Part shown: positions 58,118 through 64,000 of the stretch, one piece after another
Layout: every line of letters starts with the position of its first letter
Position numbering within the stretch: the stretch's first letter is position 1
Assembly: GCA_023415515.1 (NCBI GenBank)
Contig: JAEZKH010000318.1
Location: forward strand, 1-64,000
Direction: 5' to 3'
Length of the DNA: 64,000 bases
Source of the DNA: Actinomycetes bacterium
GTDB lineage: Bacteria > Actinomycetota > Actinomycetes > Mycobacteriales > Mycobacteriaceae
The notes under the pieces: model-generated
Told to the model about the DNA's origin: nothing
Seen by the model: only the letters and a program-made list of their open reading frames with translations
The model's database searches: none
Program-made: the position numbers and the translations under genes

Positions 58118-58984
58118 TCAGCTCTTCAGGCCGAGGATGCGGGCGGCGTTGCCGTAGAGGAACTTCGGCCACACCTCGTCTGACAACGGCACACCGGGCA
58201 GCTCGCTGAAGATCCGCTCCAGCGACAAGCCCATCGGGAAATAGCCTGCGTAGAGCACCTTGTCGGCGCCGCGCGAGTTCGCGTAGTCGATGACGGCCTT
58301 CGGGTAGTACTTGGGGGCGAAAGCCGACGTCGAGTAGTACAGGTTCGGCCACTTCAGCATCAGCTTCACCGCGAGATCTTCCCAGGGTTCGCAACCGTGG
58401 CGGGTGACGAAAACCAGGTCCGGGAAATCGAACATGACGACGTCGATCCGCGAAACCTCTTGCGGCGCAAAGGGCACACGCGGTCCGGGGACGCCCGCGC
58501 AGACGAAGATCGGGATCCCCAGTTCGACGCACGTGGCGTAGATGGGATACATCTTCGGATCGTCGATCGGAACCTGGGGGAACACCCCGGCAGGAAACAC
58601 CGAAGTAGCGCGGATGCCGTAGGTCTCGAAGTCGCGCCGGATCGCTTCGACCGAACCCATGACGTCGTTGGGGTTCCAGATCGCGCCCGATGGGATGAAG
58701 CGGTCCGGGTAGGTCTTCAGCGCCACGTCGGCCGAGTCCTCGCTCACGCCGATCATGGCCTTCTCGATGCCGAACCGGTCCATCTGCTGCAGAACCAAGG
58801 ACACCGGGTCATCGGTCGGTAGGCCGCTGGGCACGTCTTTGAACATGTACTCGACCGGGAACTCGAAGCTCTCCTTCGACTCGCGGTCCTTTGTCTGCCT
58901 GCGGATGAAGTCGTACTGTGCCGAACCCTCGCGAGGGAAGCCGATCATGGTGTCGATGACCGGCAGACCGACGGGTCCGGCCAT
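58118..58984 (-). CDS. Amidohydrolase-2 family protein lacking metal ligands
   Basis: A 288-residue protein of the ACMSD-like barrel family. Where active members have DxHxHxxP it reads D11-T-M13-I-G15-F-P17, and where they have GSDYP it reads AGYFP (Y248 for the Asp). H196 in RHGCEPW remains. Both key metal sites are thus missing, so a hydrolytic metal reaction is doubtful; a binding or structural role, or a different chemistry, is possible. First gene of the leftward operon that includes the fused FadE. Its promoter carries a TetR-operator-like palindrome. Confidence 0.8.
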   Translation of the reverse strand: MAGPVGLPVIDTMIGFPREGSAQYDFIRRQTKDRESKESFEFPVEYMFKDVPSGLPTDDPVSLVLQQMDRFGIEKAMIGVSEDSADVALKTYPDRFIPSGAIWNPNDVMGSVEAIRRDFETYGIRATSVFPAGVFPQVPIDDPKMYPIYATCVELGIPIFVCAGVPGPRVPFAPQEVSRIDVVMFDFPDLVFVTRHGCEPWEDLAVKLMLKWPNLYYSTSAFAPKYYPKAVIDYANSRGADKVLYAGYFPMGLSLERIFSELPGVPLSDEVWPKFLYGNAARILGLKS

Positions 58985-59022
58985 GGTGTCCTCCCAACGA
59001 GGCTACGGGCGATGGTCGGTCA

Positions 59023-59051
59023 ATAGTGAAACACGGTTCTACCTATGTCAA
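59023..59051 (-). promoter_or_regulatory. Promoter of the amidohydrolase/FadE operon with embedded operator
   Basis: On the minus strand TTGACA (59046-59051) and CACTAT (59023-59028) are separated by 17 bases. Between them lies AGAACCGTGTTTC (minus-strand reading of 59028-59040), a near-palindrome. Bound protein would directly block the polymerase. Confidence 0.6.
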
Positions 59052-59073
59052 TCACAGGACAGACTTTCTGAGC

Positions 59074-59105
59074 TAAAATACTGCTCATTGCAAGAACACC
59101 GTTCT
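59074..59105 (+). promoter_or_regulatory. tetR promoter -10 and palindromic operator
   Basis: TAAAAT (59074-59079) is a good -10. AGAAC-ACC-GTTCT (59093-59105) is a perfect 5-bp palindrome ending two bases before the tetR ATG, and its sequence matches the element in the opposing promoter. The AAC-x3-GTT core recalls KstR-type sites, which have AAC-x2-GTT. Autorepression is likely. Confidence 0.6.
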
Positions 59106-59107
59106 CG

Positions 59108-59773
59108 ATGAGGGAGGCAACCGTCACAAGCCGAGCGGCCGGTCAGACCCAGGCCGACATCGTCGCGTTGGAGGATATGACCAGCGGGCAGTTGGCGCGC
59201 CGTGCCAAGATCATCGAGGCGGTGATCGGCCTGATCGCCGATGTCGGTGCCGACGCCGTGCAGATGCGTGATGTGGCGCAGCGCTCAGGCGTCGCGCTGG
59301 CCACGGTGTACCGGTACTTCAGTTCGAAAGAGCATCTGGTGTCCGCTGCGCTCGAAGACTGGCAGAAGCGGTTGACCCGCCGCGTGCTGGCGGGCAGTCG
59401 TGCCGCCGAACAGGGGCCGCTGCCGGGAGTTCTGGATTATCTGCGGCGCGCCCAGCGCGCCTTCCACCGCAATCCGGAGATGACGGCCCTCATGCTGCAG
59501 GCGATGACGTCGACCGACGCGCAGGCCAAGGCGGCGATCGATCACATGAGCCGCACGAACGCCGACATGTTCGATCGGCTGCTGGAAGGCATTGCGCAGG
59601 AGAACATCCCAGACGTGAGCTTCGGCCTCAACGCGGCGTTGACGAGTGCGCTGACCGCTGTGCTGACCGGAGCGCTGACGCTCGAAGAGGCGCTCAGCCG
59701 GGTCGAGTGGGTAGCGCGCACCCTGATCGACGCCGCGACACACACCGATCAGGCTGAGCTCAAGCCGGAGTAG
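59108..59773 (+). CDS. TetR-family regulator (KstR-like helix-turn-helix)
   Basis: A 221-residue TetR regulator. The helix-turn-helix runs from about 31 to 78 ([19 protein letters not shown], then [21 protein letters not shown]). The DNA-binding part resembles KstR, the mycobacterial repressor of cholesterol genes. The ATG at 59108 directly follows the operator with no Shine-Dalgarno, so translation is probably leaderless or near-leaderless; ATG 59177 after GGAGG is an alternative, but its spacing is short. Divergent from the amidohydrolase/FadE operon, which it probably represses until an acyl-CoA or acid ligand binds. Overlaps mmpL tail-to-tail by 14 bases. Confidence 0.88.
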   Translation: MREATVTSRAAGQTQADIVALEDMTSGQLARRAKIIEAVIGLIADVGADAVQMRDVAQRSGVALATVYRYFSSKEHLVSAALEDWQKRLTRRVLAGSRAAEQGPLPGVLDYLRRAQRAFHRNPEMTALMLQAMTSTDAQAKAAIDHMSRTNADMFDRLLEGIAQENIPDVSFGLNAALTSALTAVLTGALTLEEALSRVEWVARTLIDAATHTDQAELKPE

Positions 59774-62645
59774 GTGTCCGCGGTGCCGGCCACGGTGAGG
59801 GCACCGGCCGTTCACGGACCCGCATCGGCCACCAGAACCACTTGCCCATCAGCGCGGCGATGGACGGCGTCATGAACGACCGGATCACCAGCGTGTCGAA
59901 CAGCAGGCCGAGACCGATCGTGGTGCCCACCTGACCGATGACCGTCAGCTCGCTCACCGACATCGAGATCATCGTGAACGCGAACACCAGCCCGGCGGAC
60001 GTCACCACCGATCCGGTGCCGCCCATCGATCGGATGATTCCGGTGCGCAGGCCGGCGTGGATCTCCTCCTTGAAACGCGACACCAGAAGTAGGTTGTAGT
60101 CCGCGCCGACGGCCAACAGGATGATGACCGACATGGCCAGCACCATCCAGTGCAGTTCGATACCGAGCAGGTGCTGCCAGATCAGGACCGACAGGCCGAA
60201 CGAGGCGCCGAGCGACAGCACCACCGTGCCGACGATCACCGCCGACGCCACGATCGCGCGGGTGATCAGCAGCATGATGATGAAGATGAGTGCCAGCGCG
60301 GCGACGGCTGCGATGACGAGGTCATAGGTGTTGCCGTCGGCGAGGTCCTTGTACGTGGCGGCGGTGCCGCCGAGGTAGATCGTCGATCCCTCCAACGGGG
60401 TGCCCTTGATCGCCTCCTTGGCCGCCTTCTTGATCGAGTCGATCCTTGCGATGCCCTCCGGCGACAGCGGATCGCCGTCGTGGCTGATGATGAAGCGGAC
60501 GGCGTGCCCGTCGGGCGAAAGGAACTGTTCCATACCGCGTTTGAAGTCCGGGTTGTCGAAAACCTCAGGCGGAAGATAGAACGAGTCGTCGTTCATCGAT
60601 GCGTCGAAGGCCTCGCCCATGGCCGACGAGTTGTCCTGCATCGCGGCCATCTGATCCTGCATGCCCTTCTGCGAGGCGTACATCGTCAGCATCATCGTCT
60701 TCATCGTCTTCATGGTCTCGATCATTTCGGGCATCATCGCGACCATCTGCGGCATGAGGGAGTCCAGCCGCTCCATCTCCGGGATCAGCTGCTGGATGTC
60801 GTCGGTCATGATGTCGACGCCGTCGAGGGCGTCGAAGATCGCCCTGATGGAGTGACAGACCGGGATGTTGTAGCAGTGCGGTTCCCAATAGAAGTAGTTC
60901 CGGATCGGACGGAAGAAGTCGTCGAAATCGGCGATGTGGTCCCGCAATTGGGCTACATCGACGGTCATGTCCTTCATCTTCGTCACCATGCTGTGCGTGG
61001 TGTCGGCCATCTGTGCGGTGAGGTTCTGCATCCGCGTCATGGTGTCGATCGTGTTCTGCATCTCGTCGGCCTGCACGAGCATGTCGGCCATCCGGTCCTG
61101 CAGGTACTTCTGATTCAACTGCTGTGTGGTGCCCTGCATGCTGATCTGGAACGGAATCGACGTGTGTTCGATCGGCTTGCCGTCGGGTCGGGTGATCGCC
61201 TGCACCCGGGAGATGCCCTCGACGCGGAATATCGCCTTGGCGATCTTGTCGATCACCAGGAAGTCGGCCGAATTGCGCAGATCATGGTCGCTTTCCACCA
61301 TGAGTAGTTCGGGGTTCATCCGCGCCGGGGAGAAGTGCCGGTCGGCGGCCGCGTATCCCTCGTTGGCGGGCAGGTCGGCGGGCAGGTAGTTGCGGTCGTT
61401 GTAGTTGGTCATGTACCCGGGCAGGGTGAGCAAACCGATGAGCGACAGCGCGATGGTCGCGACCAGGATCGCGCCGGGCCACCGCACGACCAACGCGCCG
61501 ATTTTGCGCCAACCGCGGGTGCGCATCGCTCGCCTGGGCTCGAGCGTCCGACCGAACCGGCTGGCAACGGAGATGATCGCCGGGCCGAGCGTGAGGGCGG
61601 CGAACACCGTGATGAACATGCCGATCGCCAGCGGGACGCCCATTGTCTGGAAGTACGGCAGCCGGGTGAACGACAGGCAGAAAACCGCGCCGGCGATCGT
61701 CAACCCAGAGCCGGCCACCACGTGCGCGGTGCCCCGAAACATCGTGTAGTACGCCTGTTCGCGGTCCTCACCGACCGACCGCGCCTCTTGATATCTGCCG
61801 ATGAGGAAGATGGCGTAGTCGGTGGCCGCGGCGATCGCCAGCGTCACGAGCAGGTTGGTGGCGAATGTGGAGAGACCGATGATCTCGTGATAGCCAAGGA
61901 ACGCGACGAGGCCGCGCGAGGCCGCCAACTCCAGGACGACCATCACCAGAACGATCAGCACCGTCACCAACGACCGGTACACGAGCAACAGCATGATGAT
62001 GATGACGGTGAACGTCACCGCCTCGATCAGCTGCATGCTGCGGTCGCCGGCGATGTGCTGGTCGGCCGCCAGCGCCGCCGGTCCCGTCACGTACGCCTTG
62101 ACCCCCGGTGGCGGCTGCAGGCCGTCGACGATGCGCTGGACGGACTCGACCGACTCGTTGGCCAGCGCCTCGCCCTGGTTGCCGGCGAGTTTGACCTGGA
62201 CGTAGGAGGCTTTTCCGTCGTTGCTCTGTGCACCGGTGGCGGTGAGTGGATCACTCCAGAAGTCCTGCACCGACTGCACGTGCGCGCGGTCGGCCCGCAG
62301 TTTCTCGATCATCTGGTCGTAGAACGCGTGAGCGTCGTCGCCCAGCCTGTCCTGGCCCTCGAGCACGATCATCACCGAGCTGTCGGAGTCGCCTTCCTTG
62401 AACAGCTCGCCGACCTTCTTCATCGAGATCATCGACGGCGCGTCGGCGGGGCTCATCGATACGGCGCGCATCTGGCCGACGGTCTCCAACTGGGGGACGA
62501 CCACGTTGGCCACGGCGATGATCGCGATCCAGCCGAGGATGATCGGGATCGCGAAGGTGCGGATCAACCGCGGAATCGGCGGGCGCGCCGTGTGTCGTGC
62601 GGGAGGGAACGCGTCGGTGGGGGTGTCGGCGACGGGCGCACTCAT
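59760..62645 (-). CDS. MmpL-family (RND/MMPL) transporter
   Basis: A 961-residue mycobacterial membrane transporter. Two blocks of transmembrane helices flank periplasmic domains. From about 505 to 675 there are long Met-rich helical heptads interrupted by a paired-cysteine hairpin, [11 protein letters not shown] (near 588), the layout of MmpL4/MmpL5. In that group the helices form an extended coiled coil reaching toward the outer layers. Proton-relay Asp-Tyr pairs are visible in TDYAIF and ADYNLL. It exports a lipid, siderophore or drug. The start overlaps mmpS by 4 bases. Confidence 0.93.
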   Translation of the reverse strand: MSAPVADTPTDAFPPARHTARPPIPRLIRTFAIPIILGWIAIIAVANVVVPQLETVGQMRAVSMSPADAPSMISMKKVGELFKEGDSDSSVMIVLEGQDRLGDDAHAFYDQMIEKLRADRAHVQSVQDFWSDPLTATGAQSNDGKASYVQVKLAGNQGEALANESVESVQRIVDGLQPPPGVKAYVTGPAALAADQHIAGDRSMQLIEAVTFTVIIIMLLLVYRSLVTVLIVLVMVVLELAASRGLVAFLGYHEIIGLSTFATNLLVTLAIAAATDYAIFLIGRYQEARSVGEDREQAYYTMFRGTAHVVAGSGLTIAGAVFCLSFTRLPYFQTMGVPLAIGMFITVFAALTLGPAIISVASRFGRTLEPRRAMRTRGWRKIGALVVRWPGAILVATIALSLIGLLTLPGYMTNYNDRNYLPADLPANEGYAAADRHFSPARMNPELLMVESDHDLRNSADFLVIDKIAKAIFRVEGISRVQAITRPDGKPIEHTSIPFQISMQGTTQQLNQKYLQDRMADMLVQADEMQNTIDTMTRMQNLTAQMADTTHSMVTKMKDMTVDVAQLRDHIADFDDFFRPIRNYFYWEPHCYNIPVCHSIRAIFDALDGVDIMTDDIQQLIPEMERLDSLMPQMVAMMPEMIETMKTMKTMMLTMYASQKGMQDQMAAMQDNSSAMGEAFDASMNDDSFYLPPEVFDNPDFKRGMEQFLSPDGHAVRFIISHDGDPLSPEGIARIDSIKKAAKEAIKGTPLEGSTIYLGGTAATYKDLADGNTYDLVIAAVAALALIFIIMLLITRAIVASAVIVGTVVLSLGASFGLSVLIWQHLLGIELHWMVLAMSVIILLAVGADYNLLLVSRFKEEIHAGLRTGIIRSMGGTGSVVTSAGLVFAFTMISMSVSELTVIGQVGTTIGLGLLFDTLVIRSFMTPSIAALMGKWFWWPMRVRERPVPSPWPAPRTPTPA

Positions 62646-63085
62646 GCGGACTTCACAAAGCAGAAGGTCTGGGCATTCAAGCCGTCGGACGTCCTTTCGT
62701 CTTTGACTTCGTCGTCGACGGTGATCCGGCAGGTGATCGAACTGCCGTCACCCTGGGCGACGATGTTCGGCGCGGCCGACGGCGCCGTTGTCTGCAGGGT
62801 CAGCGACCACGGCAGCGGTGCGCCGTCGACCCGCTGGGGTTTGGCGTCCAGGTCGAGATAGTTGATGTCGGCATAGGTTCCGGTGCCGAAGATCTCGTAG
62901 CGAACCACCTTGGGATCGAAGGGCTCGGGGTCGTCGGCGAAGTTGCGTGGCGTCACCGTGACGCCGTCCGCGCCGAAGAACGTGCGGACGCGGCTGACGG
63001 TCATGCCGGCGATCACGAGAACCGCGACGATCAACAGCGGCAACCATGCTTTTTTCAGGACGGTCAGTGGCGACTTGCCGCTCAT
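62642..63085 (-). CDS. MmpS-family accessory protein
   Basis: A 147-residue MmpS: a short cytoplasmic start, one transmembrane helix (about 14-32), then a beta-rich periplasmic domain with [18 protein letters not shown] near 65-82 and a C-terminal cysteine pair, SITCRI and TFCFV. MmpS proteins pair with MmpL for export. The ATG at 63085 has GGAAGGG 10 bases upstream; starts at 63115 or 63148 would add 10 or 21 basic residues. It is coupled to mmpL by an ATGA overlap. Together they match the mmpS4/5-mmpL4/5 arrangement. Confidence 0.92.
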   Translation of the reverse strand: MSGKSPLTVLKKAWLPLLIVAVLVIAGMTVSRVRTFFGADGVTVTPRNFADDPEPFDPKVVRYEIFGTGTYADINYLDLDAKPQRVDGAPLPWSLTLQTTAPSAAPNIVAQGDGSSITCRITVDDEVKDERTSDGLNAQTFCFVKSA

Positions 63086-63124
63086 CAACCCGTGTCCCTT
63101 CCGCCGGCGCGTCATCGGAAACTT

Positions 63125-63172
63125 ATACGGTCGGCTAAGTATCGACAAGCCGTATGGCTTAGATCACTTAGC
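63125..63172. promoter_or_regulatory. Overlapping inverted repeats between mmpS and tetR
   Basis: GCTAAGT (63134-63140) and ACTTAGC (63166-63172) form a perfect 7-bp inverted repeat. ATACGG (63125-63130) and CCGTAT (63150-63155) form another that overlaps it. They lie just upstream of mmpS and about 125 bases before the divergent tetR gene, a natural place for TetR control of mmpS-mmpL. Confidence 0.55.
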
Positions 63173-63295
63173 TAGAGGTTTTGTTACGTCGGCCACACGG
63201 CTGAGTGCAACGGCCGGCGAATCCTGTGAGCGTGTTTAGGATCGGGATCCACGAACAGGGGGTACGGTCAGCGGCACTGAGCAGAGGGGACGCGT

Positions 63296-63868
63296 GTGAC
63301 GAAGTTGGCATCGCCCCGCGGGGTGGTCCGCGACCGCGTGCTGCAGGCGGCCCTCGAACTCTTCGCCGAGCACGGCGTCAGTGGGACGTCCCTGCAGATG
63401 ATCGCCGACCGCGTCGGTGTCGCCAAGGCGTCGGTGTACTACCAGTTCCACACCAAGGAAGACATCGTGCTGACGTTGATCGGCCCGGTGTTCGACGACA
63501 TCGCCCGGTTGGTCAAGATCGCCGCCGCCATCGGGTCCGAGGAGGCGCGCCGCGACGTCGCCATCAGCGGTCTGGTCGAACTCGCGGTCCGCAACCGAAG
63601 CCTGACGACGGTGTTCTTCGGTGATCCCGCGATCGACCCGCTGATCCGGTCACACGACGAATTCGCCGCCGCCGTCGAGGGTTTCGACGCGTTGCTCGTC
63701 GGTCCCGAACCAGACGACGCTACGCGAGTGGCGATGATGGTGCTCACAGCGGGCATCTACGGCGCGGCGATCAGTCCCCGTCTGGTCGACGTGTCCGACG
63801 ACGATTTGCACCGGCTGCTGCTGGAAACCACGTCGCGGCTGCTTCTCGCGCTGACCCCGGCCAAGTAG
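63296..63868 (+). CDS. TetR-family regulator divergent from mmpS-mmpL
   Basis: A 190-residue TetR regulator. The helix-turn-helix lies at about 12-58 (RVLQAALELFAEHGVSGTS, then VAKASVYYQFHTKEDIVL). GTG 63296 is the start. The ligand domain lacks recognisable similarity by eye. TetR genes divergent from mmpS/mmpL pairs are known in mycobacteria, for example MAB_4384 in M. abscessus, where loss of the repressor raises export and drug tolerance. A like role is inferred here from position and from the palindromes at 63125-63172. Confidence 0.9.
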   Translation: MTKLASPRGVVRDRVLQAALELFAEHGVSGTSLQMIADRVGVAKASVYYQFHTKEDIVLTLIGPVFDDIARLVKIAAAIGSEEARRDVAISGLVELAVRNRSLTTVFFGDPAIDPLIRSHDEFAAAVEGFDALLVGPEPDDATRVAMMVLTAGIYGAAISPRLVDVSDDDLHRLLLETTSRLLLALTPAK

Positions 63869-63909
63869 TCGATTCGCCGGTAGGCGAAACGGGGTACACA
63901 TCGTCCGAC

Positions 63910-64000
63910 ATGCGCGACGACCGACTGTTGATTCCCGGTGACACCTGCTGGCGGGTGGCGCGCGCCGATCGGTTCGCCTGCATCGTCGATGCCGCCGACT
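63910..64000 (+). CDS. Start of a phospholipase-D-like protein (cut by window end)
   Basis: An open frame from ATG 63910 runs off the window edge after 30 codons. The visible residues, RLLIPGDTCWRVARADRFAC and then IVDAAD, resemble the N-terminus of mycobacterial phospholipase-D/cardiolipin-synthase-like proteins, which begin with a short 'DGDTCWR' segment before the first HKD domain. The catalytic motifs lie outside the window, so this is a tentative name. Confidence 0.55.
   Translation, partial: MRDDRLLIPGDTCWRVARADRFACIVDAAD

Overview
This is a high-GC window packed with short intergenic gaps, ATGA/GTGA start-stop overlaps and tail-to-tail gene overlaps. Gene content points to an environmental, rapidly growing mycobacterium (Mycolicibacterium-like): an MmpS/MmpL pair with a divergent TetR gene, a WS/DGAT acyltransferase, a mycofactocin-type SDR, an arylsulfatase of about 780 residues, membrane-bound HAMP adenylate cyclases and a fused FadE acyl-CoA dehydrogenase. 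The species call is inference; I see no rRNA, tRNA, CRISPR array, insertion sequence or phage gene.

Layout. (1) 54-12645: a formate/nitrite-type channel, then an allantoin/glyoxylate island. An IclR gene faces a DUF6986 aldolase-like gene across a strong nested palindrome. A rightward operon follows: racemase-like protein, NCS1 permease, hydroxypyruvate isomerase, tartronate-semialdehyde reductase, glyoxylate carboligase, second NCS1 permease, allantoinase, ureidoglycine aminohydrolase. This can import an allantoin-like compound, open its ring, and turn glyoxylate into tartronate semialdehyde and then glycerate. (2) 12712-14295: six-TM adenylate cyclase. (3) 14257-25057: a methylated-glycine island: heterotetrameric sarcosine oxidase (soxBDAG), a GntR/FCD regulator, a dimethylglycine-oxidase-like flavoprotein, an IclR regulator and a Rieske ferredoxin/oxygenase pair. 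Together they could strip methyl groups stepwise from glycine betaine to glycine. A 16-bp operator-like sequence is shared by the sox and dimethylglycine oxidase promoters.

(4) 25218-36684: an unassigned catabolic island: aldehyde dehydrogenase, trimethylamine-dehydrogenase-like flavoprotein, LysR regulator, flavin monooxygenase, RidA-like protein, DUF1028 protein, M20 amidohydrolase, APC permease and aspartase. An ACAGATGC-type motif recurs in its control regions. My working hypothesis is an N-heterocycle route that ends in aspartate and fumarate, like the imidazoleacetate pathway. (5) 36692-38118: P450 with its own [3Fe-4S] ferredoxin. (6) 38403-45230: biotin-independent malonate decarboxylase operon in the order mdcA-B-C-DE-G-H, with D and E fused, no mdcF transporter, and an exported alpha/beta hydrolase at its head.

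(7) 45323-54639: mixed lipid/housekeeping genes: two SDRs, WS/DGAT, a methyltransferase, a TIGR02206 membrane protein, a second cyclase, an arylsulfatase and an HSL-type esterase. (8) 54629-59773: a lipid or aromatic acyl-CoA module: two amidohydrolase-2 proteins flanking a tandem-fused acyl-CoA dehydrogenase, facing a TetR gene; operator-like palindromes sit in the promoters. (9) 59760-63868: MmpL, MmpS and a divergent TetR with a palindromic intergenic region, then the first codons of a phospholipase-D-like gene at the window edge. All intergenic stretches are shorter than 300 bases.
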